A stretch of 64,000 bases of DNA from Diadema setosum (lineage: Eukaryota; Echinodermata; Echinoidea; Diadematoida; Diadematidae): positions 5,597,328 to 5,661,327 of the forward strand of contig CM067065.1 in NCBI GenBank assembly GCA_033980235.1, written 5' to 3'. The first letter of the stretch is position 1. Each line of letters begins with the position of its first letter. Position numbers and translations under genes: made by a program. Of the stretch, positions 9,484 through 20,883 are shown piece after piece. The notes under the pieces were generated by a model that did no database searches, was not told the origin of the DNA, and saw only the letters and a program-made list of their open reading frames with translations.

Positions 9484-11325
9484 TTAAATCGCATCAAATA
9501 TGTAGAGTCTCTGTGAAGTGCAGAAAGCTATCTCCCCACTCTCAAACTCTTGTAGAGAGTACCACCAGGGTGAACGTTGCATTTTAAAATCAGCAATAAC
9601 GTTGTGTACATGCTCCAAATCACTAGTGTATCGATCGATACTGAGGAGACCCTCCTCGCGCTTCACCAAGGCGACAATTACCGAATCATCTCGACACACA
9701 GCTGGGTAGGCATCCATACCCTCCTTCTTCAAGACATTCTGCTTCTTCCCCTTAGCATCAAGGAACACGACATCTGATGCATCTTTCAGTATAATATCAC
9801 CCGTGGTGTGCAAGGAGAATAGTTGCTGAGGTTTATATCCATCACACATCACACTCCTGACAGCCTTGCCACCCTGTGGGGTAAATACCTGGATCTTCAT
9901 GAGTTCCCTATAACCCACGTAGATATTATCATCTCTATCTACAGTGAGACCACCATACCTTCCTTTATCCACCCTCTTCGTCTTGAACGTGACGTCAAGC
10001 TTCTCCCACTGTGGGGTATTGAGTGACACCTTGTTATTTATATCGCGTACTACACTTCGGCCATCAGACAGGAATCCAATTCTCCTAACGTTGACATCCT
10101 TTAGCACGGTCTGCTGTAAATCGCCATCAGGGGAGTAGAGATGGATTCCACCATAATACGATCCCACCGCCATCTTACCGCCTGGTGCACGAGCGATACA
10201 GGCCATGCCAGTTTCGCTAGGGAGCTCTACGTCTGCTTTGACACCCCCCGTGTAACCTTTCAACTGTCCAAGACACAGTTCATTAAACTTCTCGTATCTT
10301 CGGAATGAAATCTTTTCAGCTCGTTCTGCCACACCTCTCGGTGATTGGTCGTCACGATCATCTCGTCCCAGAAAGCTCTTCAAGTTCTCGCATAGCGTTT
10401 CATGTGCTAACAAGGCGTCTTTCTCCAGCGGTACCTTCATGCCATTAGTTACCAGCTCTTCCATCGCCTTCATGTGACTGATTCTTTGCCCACTCTCTTC
10501 CTCCATGACTTGTAATTCCTTCTCGAATTTTTTAGACCACTGTTTCACCTGACTTTTCAGCTCTTCTCTACTGGCTGACAATAGCTGCATGTATTCCTCA
10601 TACGTCTTGTCGATGTCTTCATTGAGCTTTCTAAACATACTTGTTATTTTATTGCGTTGTGTCTCTATAAACTCGATATGTTTTTCAATGGTCGTTTTCT
10701 TTGATTTTACTCTTTTTTCCAGCTTCTTGATATTTTCCATTATTTTTTCTTCGTGGATAGCTGCCTCTTCAATCTGATGTCCTGCTTGTAAATGTATTAC
10801 CATCCCGCATCTCAGGCAGACGTATTCCTGACAATCTGTGCAAAAACACTCTTCATCATCGTTAGGATGTTTCTTACATTTCTGTCGCCTCTTAAGCGGA
10901 ACCTTTCCAGACAGCACGTCGCTCACGGGGACCACTTTGTGGTTGGAGAACGGTTTCGAGATAGAGTGGCCGTTTTCACACGATTGACACATATATTTCC
11001 CACAGTCCTGACAGTAGGACACAGCTGGCAACTTTTCATTCATCTCACAAACTGTGCATGTTGGGCTTTTATTTTTCACTTCGTCCACAAGAGAACTCAG
11101 CGGTATGTTTGTTTGTAAGTTCTCTACATCTCCACTGGGTAGAGACATTCCTTTCCTGCATACCGGGCATTTTAGAGTTTGTTGGTGGGGCTGAGTTTGC
11201 AAGACACGTTGAAGGCATTTTTTGCAGAACGTGTGAGAGCATGTCAGTGATTTAGGTTGGTTGAAAAGAGTCAGACAGATAGGGCACTCTAGATTCTTGC
11301 TGCTGATTTGATGAAACGTTGCCAT
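9484..11325 (-). CDS. TRIM-type E3 ubiquitin ligase (gene 1)
   Basis: The protein has 613 residues from MATFHQ; a longer frame adds 19 residues, but these derive from the pyrimidine tract of a 3' splice site (AG at 11335-11336), so 11325 is the start. The RING finger is C3HC4 (C14, C17, C29, H31, C34, C37, C53, C56). B-box 1 (about 90-129) and B-box 2 (C150, H153, C162, C165, C170, C173, H178, H183) are complete. A coiled coil covers roughly 190-300. Residues about 390-613 show repeated blades (SDGRSVVRD, VDRDDNIYV, FTPQGGKAV) like the NHL/propeller-type ends of TRIM56 and TRIM2/3 relatives. Family knowledge: such proteins ubiquitinate substrates held by the C-terminus, often in innate immunity. 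The substrate here is unknown. No break is seen and the whole coding sequence is one exon. Confidence 0.93.
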   Translation of the reverse strand: MATFHQISSKNLECPICLTLFNQPKSLTCSHTFCKKCLQRVLQTQPHQQTLKCPVCRKGMSLPSGDVENLQTNIPLSSLVDEVKNKSPTCTVCEMNEKLPAVSYCQDCGKYMCQSCENGHSISKPFSNHKVVPVSDVLSGKVPLKRRQKCKKHPNDDEECFCTDCQEYVCLRCGMVIHLQAGHQIEEAAIHEEKIMENIKKLEKRVKSKKTTIEKHIEFIETQRNKITSMFRKLNEDIDKTYEEYMQLLSASREELKSQVKQWSKKFEKELQVMEEESGQRISHMKAMEELVTNGMKVPLEKDALLAHETLCENLKSFLGRDDRDDQSPRGVAERAEKISFRRYEKFNELCLGQLKGYTGGVKADVELPSETGMACIARAPGGKMAVGSYYGGIHLYSPDGDLQQTVLKDVNVRRIGFLSDGRSVVRDINNKVSLNTPQWEKLDVTFKTKRVDKGRYGGLTVDRDDNIYVGYRELMKIQVFTPQGGKAVRSVMCDGYKPQQLFSLHTTGDIILKDASDVVFLDAKGKKQNVLKKEGMDAYPAVCRDDSVIVALVKREEGLLSIDRYTSDLEHVHNVIADFKMQRSPWWYSLQEFESGEIAFCTSQRLYIFDAI

Positions 11326-11345
11326 TGTGAATGTCTGTTGAATAG
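11326..11345 (-). promoter_or_regulatory. 3' splice site before TRIM gene 1 ATG
   Basis: On the minus strand a long T-rich tract ends TTGCTATTCAACAG, then ACATTCACA and the ATG. The AG falls at 11336-11335. Genes 2 and 3 have an acceptor in the same position, which argues for a noncoding first exon and a 5' UTR intron. Direct evidence from transcripts is not available here. Confidence 0.7.
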
Positions 11346-13530
11346 CAAAAAAACAAAAGCAAAAACAAAAGCGAAAATACACATTGTTAAACGCAAAATA
11401 ATTAAGGTAAAACTAAACCGAAATATATTGCATTTGCGAAATAGAAACGCGAGGTCCATGCAGAGCATGATGTTAGATTGCATGTGAGTATGCATTGTTA
11501 AAACCGATAGACAAAGCACAATTTGACATTAACATTTCACATCTAATTTAGGTGTGAAAATCCTTTATCATGTTTACTGAAGATGTTTTATTCCTGGGCT
11601 CTGGAAATCTGATTTATAGTGTTTCATTCCAGTGGAGCGCATCATATTGACATTTAAAGTGAGCCTGTTATAGGATGGGGAGACAAAGAATAAAATGAGA
11701 TGTTACTTACTAACTCTCCAAATGAGTATTCGTAAGACAATAATGATATGAATACTATGATCTCTACGCTCATCAAAATATACTGGGGTATTGAGATTCG
11801 AACAGAAAATTGAGGGATGACTCTATCAATCTAGGGTCTGTACATTTCCAGTAGCAATAATCTTCCTTCAGCGATATCGTATACGAACTTGCCATGTATA
11901 AAGAAACTATCAACGAAAATTTTATAGAAATGATAGAATGAGAGTTGTGTGTCCTTTTGTGTTTTTGTTTGTGATAACAAGGTGTCCTTCAATCCATGAA
12001 AAGTAACCATACCAATGAGAGACAGTTATGGATCATTTTTTCTTCTGTTTTATTGCATGAAGATGCGACTTCCTTAATCTAGAGACACGCGAGAACTCTA
12101 TTGATTAACATCATGCCTGTCATAAACAGAGGTAGTCACAACGAAAATATTTGCCAAAGAAAGACTAGAATGCCGTGACTGCCTTCCTGTGTCTCTTTCT
12201 AATCATATTCTGTAATTAACCCCATCTTTATTTGGATATTCAGTGCACTCCTGTGAGAAGCGTGACGGGATACTATCACTTTTCTTTTCACGTTCAGCGT
12301 AGCATTCTTTCATTATTGAATAGAGTACTTTAACGTCAATCTTGGGTGACACTTCCCACCCTCCCCCACCAAAAAACAAACAATAGAAACATAAAAAACA
12401 GGAAAATAATATCGATCTTCCAGTCAGGAGTTTTCTTCTAACATTCCTCTTTGCTCAGCTTTCTGAAACGGATGCCAAATTACGTTTACACATCAATGAA
12501 ATCTTCATAATTGACTTATTTGGGGAGTTAAACATTTAGAATTTCATGGTAGGAGGAAATGTTCTTAAGACTAAAATAACACTGAAGAAAAGAACAAGGA
12601 AAAGGAGAGGGACGTTGTCATAAAATTTTACTGCTATGGTCATTCTCAGGTGTCGATCAAAACATAACCAGCTGTTGCAAGTATGTCTTTCATGTCTATG
12701 GCTATATCAATCTTTTATACACACTATTACCAGCCGTGCTAATGTTCCTGGCTTTCAGTCGTCACGTTAGCCACCTTTGAAGGGCTTTTTTGCGTGACAG
12801 TGCATATGAGTGAACGAAATGTGTCTTACCCCGTTCCATACTGAATTTTGAAATGCCCATAGACTTTTCCGTAGTAATATTCAGGCCACCAGGCTCCCGT
12901 ACTGAACAGGTTGATTAACAACTTTATAACTGACAGAGAGATTGGCTGCGCGGTACAAGCCCGTAGAGTATTATTCTCTTGTCTCTAGGCACACTGAATC
13001 GAGATTCAAACTAATATTTTACAAACATGAATAACCACCCCTCAATTTTGTTTCTGTTGTAAGTTATAGACAGAAGTATACTGAGCAGTTCATAGTTAAT
13101 ACATCAAAAGGGAAGTCCTAGAGATGTCTTACATGCCTTATGAATAACCACCCCTCAATTTTGTTTCTGTTGTAAGTTATAGACAGAAGTATACTGAGCA
13201 GTTCATAGTTAATGCATCAAAAGGGGAAGTCCTAGAGAGGTCTTACATGCCTAAATGGTATGTACTAAGCTGTACGCATGTCTCAAACTATCCCTATCAT
13301 TTCCTTTTTGAACGAATCTGTGAAGAAATTGTTGACCGTTGGTTTATTTCTAGCGGAGAGAATGATTACTATCTTTATTCAAAGAGCATAATATGTCTTG
13401 TAACACACTAATTGGTGTGCAAGTTTTTCCTGTTTTGCATATTCTGTCAACAGTATCACAATATACTTGGTTGTGGGGCTGAATATATTAACAAAATCAG
13501 AATTTCTTTGTTTACAGAAATATATATTAT
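11346..13530. other. TRIM gene 1 upstream sequence, probable 5' UTR intron
   Basis: No coding sequence. Stretches align by eye with upstream sequence of gene 2 (30540-31130) and gene 3 (53460-53517, 57729-57969, 59288-59500), for example CATGATGTTAGA at about 11467, 'gagcctgttataggatgggg' at about 11662 and 'gtgtgtccttttg' near 11948. This shows that the duplications included 5' flanks. Confidence 0.65.
13027..13252. repeat. 113-base tandem duplication
   Basis: Two adjacent copies (13027-13139 and 13140-13252), each starting ATGAATAACCACCCCTCAAT, differ at only a few positions. The duplication is recent or homogenised and was not seen upstream of genes 2 or 3. Confidence 0.9.
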
Positions 13531-13773
13531 GAAGAGTTTATTCGCAAAAACCGATAAGTCCATATTGGCTAAATGGAGATATTTGCGATTAAAGGTCAAG
13601 AAAAATAAAGAAAATAATAAAAAATGGCTTCTTTTGACCATAACTATAAAAACGTACCTCTATAATGTAGCGACCAATATATCATTTAAAAGGTATTATC
13701 TGTACTTTATGACAGAGACCTTACCTCAAAATCTTCAAAAATGGACTTATTAGTTTTTGCGAACAAACTCTTC
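13531..13773. mobile_element. 247-base MITE family, copy B
   Basis: Starts GAAGAGTTTATTCGCAAAAA and ends with TTTTTGCGAACAAACTCTTC, with the same interior as copy A (5927) in opposite orientation. It shares its left flank (AAATATATATTAT) with copy C, so B and C were probably duplicated with surrounding DNA rather than inserted separately. Confidence 0.75.
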
Positions 13774-13834
13774 ATACTGACCAAACAAACAAGGGGTTAC
13801 AATTTTGAGCATATTTAGTGACCATGCATTATTT

Positions 13835-14556
13835 GTGAAACTTTAGGTACAGGTCAAAAATGATATTTAATAGTAACACGCGATTGTGGATAGCGTGTCG
13901 TATATTGGCTATGCTTACCAAGTGTGCCGAACTTCCGGTTTCAGTATTGCTTATTTATGTCTTGCTCCGAAGTAAACGTAAACATAAACTCACGATCTGT
14001 TTTCCTGATGATCCCGTATGAAAGTGCAAACACACTTAGATTGAATGTGGTGTCACTTTTAAGATCTAAACAAAATAAACTCATGAAGAGTTTGTTGCTT
14101 TTGACAGAGAATGTGTAACACAGTACTAACAAAATGGCCGCACAGCTTTACAGAGAAATGTTTGCTTCCTTCAAGACCTTTTTGCTCTGACTCATTGTAT
14201 TCATAATGTGATTTTACAACATATCATAAACACTGTTGTGTCAATGATTAATCTAAGACAACGCATAATAAAATTTACCCTTTGTACATTGAGTTGTTCA
14301 TGCGACATTGATATTCTCAAATTTTCTGCACATTTTCTCAAAAGAAGAAAGCAAAGCTTGTCATGGGTGGAAACGATAATAATCTGATTGAAACAAAACA
14401 TAATAGCTTGGAAAAAATGTTCCTTAGTTATACAGTCATGAACATCTCTTCACTTTCTGGGTATTTAAAATTATGAAAGGGAGAGAAAAAAAAATGTCTG
14501 CTGAAAGTTGATTGAAAAATAAACGTTGTTGGTAGTTTATAACCATATCGTATTGC
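13835..14556. repeat. Duplicated upstream segment, proximal copy
   Basis: This segment and 15335-16060 align throughout with scattered substitutions, about 1.5 kb apart. The shared part starts near GTGAAACTTTAGGTACAGGT and ends at CCATATCGTATTG. It contains the candidate noncoding first exon of TRIM gene 1, so both copies are possible promoters. A third, more diverged copy lies upstream of gene 2 (about 31950-32345). Confidence 0.85.
13919..14150 (-). other. Candidate noncoding first exon of TRIM gene 1 (proximal)
   Basis: On the minus strand the order is CGGCCATTTT (YY1-like, 14140-14131), about 190 bases of variable sequence, CCGGAAGT (ETS-like, 13938-13931), then a splice donor ACTTG|GTAAGCAT at 13919/13918. 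The same three marks recur at 15646-15425 and 32290-32064 with nearly the same YY1-to-donor distance (212, 212 and 217 bases). Spliced to the acceptor at 11335 it would give an intron of about 2.6 kb. The 5' end is not defined. Short plus-strand frames here are not conserved as protein. Confidence 0.55.
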
Positions 14557-14814
14557 ACTAGCATGATGTTAAAAGGACATTAGCTATCTGTTCGTACGTC
14601 TGTGAGTGTGTGTGTATGTTTTCTTAGTGGTGGGTAAGACAATGGATAATTGGTTATGAATAAAAAAGTGGCAGCAGTACAATCATAGGATGATAAAAGC
14701 GGAGAGGAATTTCCGACCGAGACGTCTTACATGATTGAAATAAATATGGATAATTATACTTAAATGCACATTCCATGATAAATTTCGCACTCTTGGTAGC
14801 CCTATATCTACTCC

Positions 14815-14877
14815 CCCCCCCCCCCCCACACTATGATATCCGCTGCCAATTTCCCAAAGAGCGGGGGGGGGGGGTAT
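14815..14877. repeat. Poly-C and poly-G runs in inverted arrangement
   Basis: A run of about 13 C is followed after some 40 bases by a run of about 13 G, able to form a GC stem. It lies just before MITE copy C. Confidence 0.7.
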
Positions 14878-14892
14878 TGAAATATATATTAT

Positions 14893-15133
14893 GAAGAGTT
14901 TGTTTGCAAAAACCGATAAGTCCATATTTGCTAAATGGAGATATTTGCGATAAAAGGTCAAGAAAAATAAAGAAAATAATAAAAAATGACTTCTTTTGAA
15001 AATAACTTTAAAAATGTACCTCTTTAATGTAGCAATCAATATACCATTTAAAAAGTATTATCTGTACTTTATGACAGAGACCGTACCTCAAAATCTTCAA
15101 AAATGGACTTTTATTTTTTTTTGCGAACAAACT
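14893..15133. mobile_element. 247-base MITE family, copy C
   Basis: Begins GAAGAGTTTGTTTGCAAAAA; the right end is eroded after TTTTGCGAACAAACT. The interior matches copy B closely. Confidence 0.7.
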
Positions 15134-15334
15134 GAATGAGTGCCTGAGAGTGAGTGTTGCAAGTTTGTTGAAGTTTATTTATGAGTAGATATGTCCAACT
15201 TCTAATTCTTCCTATCATAAAGCTTAAATATTTGACTCATTAAAAAAAAAGAACTTTTAATGTTTTTTATTGGTTTTTTTTTTTCGGGACACCAAATTTT
15301 TCTCTCGGGCCACCAAAAATTTGAAATTTAAGAT

Positions 15335-16060
15335 TTATTCGTGAAACTTTAGGTACAGGTCAAGAATGATATTAAATAGTAACACGCGATTGCGGATAAC
15401 GTGTCGTACATTGGCTATGCTTACCAAGTGTGCCGAACTTCCGGTTTCAGTATTGCTTATTTATGTCTTGCTCCGGAGTAAACGTAAACATAAACTCACG
15501 ATCTGTTTTCTTGATGATCCCGTATGAAAGTGCAAACACACTTAAATTGAATGTGGTGTTACTTTTAAGACCTAAACAAAATAAACCCATGAAGAGTTTG
15601 TCGCTTTTGACAGAGAATGTGTAACACAGTACTAACAAAATGGCCGCTTAGCTTTACAGAGAAATGTTTGCTTTCTTCTAGACCTTTTTGCTCTGACCCA
15701 TTGTATTCATAATGTGATTTTTCAACATATCATAAACACTGTTGTGTCAATGATTAATCTAAGACAACGCATAATAGAGTTTACCCTTTGTACATTGAGT
15801 TGTTCTTGCGACATTGATATTCTCAAATTTTCTGCGCATTTTCTCAAAAGAAGAAAACAAAGCTTGTCATGGATGTAAACAATAATAATCTGATTGAAGC
15901 AAAACATAACAGCTTGAAAAAAAATGTTCCTTAGTTATACAGTCATTAACATCTCTTCACTTTCTGGGTATTTCAAATTATGAAAGGGAGAGAAAAAAAT
16001 GTCTGCTGAAAGTTGATTGAAAATTAAACGTTTTTGGTAGTTTGTAACCATATCGTATTG
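15335..16060. repeat. Duplicated upstream segment, distal copy
   Basis: Second copy of the segment at 13835-14556. It retains the YY1-like (15637-15646) and ACTTCCGG (15437-15444) sites and the GTAAGC donor (exon edge 15425, minus strand). It could serve as an alternative, more distal promoter and first exon for TRIM gene 1. Confidence 0.8.
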
Positions 16061-16066
16061 GACATC

Positions 16067-16271
16067 TTTGGTGTCTTTCAAATAATGATAATAATAATAA
16101 CAATAATCACAGCTATGCAGCTATGTACAGTGCACTGGTGGTCGCAGGCAGGGTAAGGGTAAGGGTTTGGGTTAGGACTATCTTCTAAACCCTAACCCTA
16201 TCTTCGCTTGTGTACTGTACATTGCTGCTTAACTGTGATTTTGTTGTTGTTGTTGTTGAAAGACACCAAAG
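16067..16271. mobile_element. Inverted-repeat element with telomere-like core
   Basis: CTTTGGTGTCTTTCAA at 16067-16082 is inverted at 16256-16271, followed inside by loose (AAT)n/(GTT)n and CACAG/CTGTG matches. The centre holds GGGTAAGGGTAAGGGTTTGG facing AAACCCTAACCCTA (about 16150-16198), so telomere-like repeats form the loop end of the hairpin. It begins within a few bases of the end of the distal duplicated segment. Confidence 0.65.
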
Positions 16272-17440
16272 GAAAAAAATGGGTTGCTAATTTCAGATAT
16301 GCATGCAGAATTTACGCGACACCCGAACAGTTATAACAAGCCTGGTGGTTCATGCATGTACATGCATGCAAGGTGAAAGCCACATGAAATGTGTTTCCTT
16401 TCAAACATTTTATCAGGGCTAACAAAAATTGCAATTTGGCTTTTTTATTTCGACATATTAAGGAGTGGTGATGTCATGAAATCAAATTAAAATCATATCA
16501 ATTTAGCTTTTAGAATGTAAGGATAAACATTGAATTGCTGATAAAGGCCATAGTTGTAAATAAAGTAGCTTGTGCTAAATACATGCAGACTCAGATGACT
16601 CATAAAAAAGCACCACCATTGCTATTATTTAGGATAAATTTCAAGGTCTTTTACATTCTGTTTCTCTTTAACATTAGCATGACTTCAAATTGTCCGACTG
16701 CTGTCTTTTTCAGACATATTTTAATGTAAACTTATATTTTTGATACTCCTGTTAACTGAATCTGACAATGATATACAATGTAGGATGACCATGAATTATT
16801 GAAACACTTGGCTTCAATTGTCAATGAAAACCACATCACAAAATTGAAAGAGGAATGTTTGAATTCAAATTCGCCATAATGGTTGACCACTATATTCTGT
16901 AAAGTGCTAATTGTGTAAAATATGTAAATTTAACCCCCTAATGTGGAAATTTCCTGAAATGATTCATCTCAGCCCTGTAGCTCATATGAAAATATGCAAT
17001 TCTCTAAAATTAGCATGGCTTGAGTAGTTCATGAAGTAAAGTAAACCATGGATAAATATGGGGGTTAGACGTATAAAAAGGTGGATGAAGTACCCTAAAA
17101 GTGGTCAGATATTTACTTACAGAGTATTACTAAAGAACACTACATACTGTCTTAAACATTATCGAGGTGATAGCATGAGTTTCAGAAAGATAACATACGC
17201 CAGTACTTACAATGGCAGCAACAGTGACCCTGTATGACAATAACCATATCAATCCACTACTTTTTATTTCATATACCAGAGTAGCGGCGATGTATATTGC
17301 ACCAAATGCCTATGTTGGAAATTAGTTAGTTACTATTGTGGTTCCCCCCAAAAAAGGTTAAAAAAGTTTCCTACCATAGTATTTCATAGTTTTACCCTCA
17401 TAATGATTACATTCATTTTAAGCATTGAACTATGTATATC
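16272..17440. other. Intergenic, no gene recognised
   Basis: AT-rich sequence with no supported coding region or repeat family. A TATAAAAAGG word occurs near 17071 but has no associated gene. Confidence 0.5.
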
Positions 17441-17825
17441 AGGGGCGCTGTTCGGCTTTGTCGAGTATGGCTGTGTGAAATCCCATTCCTGCAGTTTTTT
17501 GTTGAGTTTTACTCATTTTAAATCCCGGTGGATTATGAACTTGCTACTATGAATTCAGAATGACATTTTGACTCTTTGGGACTTTCATTCATATTCCAGA
17601 GCGTTTTATCTTCGGTAAGTTTCTCTTTGTACCTGTGACCGATTACCGTCTTGCCTATTGGCTCCATTCGTTAAAGTGTGTGCTGGAAAGTTATGAAGAA
17701 ACAAGACCGTCCAGCCCCCGGCCCCCAGTGTGCCGTGGCGATGAAACCCGCGCCGACAGCCCCCGCACCAACGCCCACAGGATCCCCAGATACGAAAAAA
17801 GTGTCTTAAGGATACGAAAGACAAA

Positions 17826-18578
17826 ATGCCGAGTGAAACTGAAATGATCAGAGACATGTGGCTTCGCATGCCTACTCTCGATAAGCTTTCAAAGCAATTG
17901 GATAGTCTGTGTAGCCGTATGGACACACTGGAGACAAAAGTCAAAGATCTCGAAAGCCAAAACAGAGATTTTGAAGTGGGGGTTGGGCATATTAAAACTG
18001 AGTTGCAGGAGATACGAGAGGTACTTGCCACGAAGGTATCATCTGTAGAGTTGAAGATGGTCAATGAGCAGATTGTAGATCTAGTGAATAGGAACAAGCG
18101 AAACAACATTGTGATTCATAACATTCCTGAAGGTGCTGACGGTAGTACACCAGATTGCTGTGGGTTTGTACACAGCATCCTCCGGGACAAGCTAGGAATC
18201 CAGGCCAGTATGGAGATAGAAAGAACCCACAGAAATCCGATGTCTAGACCTTCCACCCAACACCGCAACGCCAACGGAAAGCCTCGACCAGTCCATGTTA
18301 GATTCCTTCGTTACCGGGATCGTGAGTCAGTGCTGAAGAAAGCCACACAGACAAAGAACCTGGAAGTCCAAGGTCAACGCATCTTCATTTCTGACGACAT
18401 ACACAAAACCACACGTGAGCAACATCGTCGCATGGTCCAGAAAGTGATGCAAATGAGAAAGGAAGGCAAGTTTGCCTTTATCCCATGGAGTGTACCCAGA
18501 GTCATCAAATACAAGGTTGGAGGGAAGGATTCTGCAGGCCCGCTAAAAACCCTGAAAGACTTTGACTCTGAGTCTTAA
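17826..18578 (+). CDS. L1-type ORF1 protein (RNA-binding chaperone), intact
   Basis: The 250-residue protein has an N-terminal coiled coil (about 10-90), a central RRM-like part (NRNKRNNIVIHNIPE near 95) and a basic C-terminal domain (HVRFLRYRDRESVLKKA). It matches the layout of L1 ORF1p (Transposase_22 family), which trimerises and binds the element's RNA. In-frame sequence upstream of 17826 reads SPDTKKVS-like residues only after a one-base shift near 17800, so the original protein probably began at the ATG at 17692 and lost its N-terminus by an indel. Retention of a 250-codon frame next to a wrecked ORF2 is unremarkable for a moderately young copy. Confidence 0.75.
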   Translation: MPSETEMIRDMWLRMPTLDKLSKQLDSLCSRMDTLETKVKDLESQNRDFEVGVGHIKTELQEIREVLATKVSSVELKMVNEQIVDLVNRNKRNNIVIHNIPEGADGSTPDCCGFVHSILRDKLGIQASMEIERTHRNPMSRPSTQHRNANGKPRPVHVRFLRYRDRESVLKKATQTKNLEVQGQRIFISDDIHKTTREQHRRMVQKVMQMRKEGKFAFIPWSVPRVIKYKVGGKDSAGPLKTLKDFDSES

Positions 18579-19051
18579 GCTGAAGGCTGCTGGAAGTGTA
18601 TGATTTGCAACACCACATTCCACTGTGGATTAAGTACCGGGTATAATTTTATAGTTTCAACAAAAGACTGCAGGGATTCAGTCAGTATTTTGAGAACTGC
18701 TTAGTTTGTGTTAGAGTTCAAGTAAGTAGTCTGTTACCCTTTCAGGCAGTATTGCATAAAACTGCACTGCCTGAGTGTGTATGTATGCAGGGTCACAGTT
18801 AATACGTGTTACGACAAGGTTGTTTTTTATTTGAAACCTTGTTTTTCACCTTGCACGTTTGTCGCCTTTTTGTTGTAAAGTTATCTCAATTACCGCCTAT
18901 TTTGTTTTGCTTTGTTATTTTTGACAGAATATTTTTATTTTTGTTTCATGCGTAGTCTACTTTGTATGTCCAACATGTCAGACAGATTTTATGATGGAGA
19001 TCAAATAATTTGGTTTTTAGTGTCAGCACTAGACTGTAATACTCCTTCATT

Positions 19052-20852
19052 GTGGCTTTAAAATTGAATACTTTGAATTGTCGTGGATTGCAAAACTTTT
19101 TTAAAAGAAAGAAGATTTTTCATTATTTGAAAAGCACTGGTACTGATATTATTTTCCTACAAGAAACACATTCAGATAAAACAGATGATATACTGTGGAA
19201 AACCCAGTGGGGTGAACTAGCTTTTTTTTTCAAGTTTCAATTCTGCTAGTAGGGGAGTAGCCATCTTTATTAGAAAAACTGTTTCTGTTCAGATACTTTC
19301 GTTATTTAGTGACCCTGAAGGTAGATTTATCATATGTGACCCTGCACCTCAAAACAAACAAAAAGTCGCCAGACATGAATTTTTAGTTAAGACCATATTC
19401 TGAAAGAGCAGACTTTAAGCTTTAAAATGATGTATAACTGAAATCAAATGGACTCTCCTAACCTATCTAAATATTGGAAAGAAAGCACAAACTCAGGAAA
19501 AGTGTGAACTGAGAAGAGAGGCTCTGAAGTACAGTGTCTATTCAAGCGCTTAATCTTTACCAAACCGTGCTGGCTGTGCGATGAATGGGACAAAAAACAG
19601 GAAGTAAACCACCAGAGAAACAACAATGAAGGGATTATTAGATTAAACTGAAATTGAGCATGCCTCATTAACACATTCTGTCCATAATTAATGCCAACTT
19701 CAAAAGCAGTAGCACTATCCTTTCAAAAGTTATTAGAGTTGAAAGTGAAGAGTGTGGACAAGGTTTTTCAGAAATGAAAAAGGGATTCTAAAGACACACC
19801 TAATCACACTACTCTACCAAATATGTTCGAGATAAACTGCTATAAAAACATACTTTCCTGCCCGTTTTACGATACCAAATTTTAGCATAATGTAAAAGAA
19901 GACCCGCTCTTTCAGAAAATATGAAAAAGTCAAGTTCGGCTAGGTTGACCCATTTCACTTATTTTCAGTCCTCACGCAAAATCAGTGTGTGCGACTTTAT
20001 GTTCGTTTTGAGGTGCACGGTCACATATTAAAGGCAATTTTAAATGAATTACAAATGACTTTGGTTAACATATATGCCCCAAACAGAGATGAACCTGATT
20101 TTTTATTTAAGTTTTTGCAGAAGTTGATATATTAAGCAGTCCCATCTTATTTATAGGTGGAGATTTCAATTTAGTAATCAGTCCTCTTGATTATCAAAGT
20201 ACAAAAACCTCAACATTCAAATAAAAATTCCAGTGAAATGCTGTGAAATTTAATGGAAGAAATTGGACTTGTAGATGTGTGGAGACACTTTTACCCTAAC
20301 TTAAGACAGTATACTCGTCACCAGAAAAACCCAAGGGCCTTATCGAGACTTGATTTTATTTTAGTGTCTAGTAATTTTATAGATAACTGTGTAAGCTCTA
20401 AAATATTACCTGGAATTCAATCAGATAATTCTATTGTACAAATTTCATTCAATGACAATGAACCCAAAAGGGGAAGAGATTTTTGGAAAATGAATTGTCA
20501 TTATCTTCATCATGATTCAGATTTTGTTAATCTTATCAAAGGTACAATCAGCGATTTTAAGGAAGACCATAAAAATTCTGACTGCAATCCTAACATATTA
20601 TGGGATTCTTTGAAGTGTGTTATTACAGGTATTAGTATGGAATATTCCTCCAGGAAGAAAAAAGTTATTATTTGATATTGATGAAATAAAATTACAAATG
20701 GCTAATACGGGCCCAACTCCGGATGACAATTCCCTTTTTACAAAGTTAGGAGAATTCGAAGAAAAACTTAATAAAATTTATGATTTTGAGACAAAAGGTT
20801 TGATTACTCGATCCAGGGTAAGATGGGTAGAGGAAGGGGAGAAAAGTACCAA

Positions 20853-20883
<31 letters not shown>

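Noticed and set aside
11326..11382. 19 extra N-terminal residues for TRIM gene 1 (and 16 for gene 2)
   Set aside because: The codons are the pyrimidine tract of a splice acceptor and are not conserved between paralogues, whereas MATFHQ is.
13924..15638. Conserved 63-64-codon frames on both strands of the duplicated upstream segments
   Set aside because: They are conserved because the DNA is duplicated; the gene 2 copy has indels that destroy the frames. The splice donor and promoter-like marks explain the region better.
16140..16200. A true chromosome-end telomere tract
   Set aside because: Only a few degenerate units in inverted arrangement inside a small inverted-repeat element.
17071..17080. 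TATAAAAAGG as a promoter
   Set aside because: No gene or transcript-like feature follows on either strand; the L1 element starts several hundred bases later.
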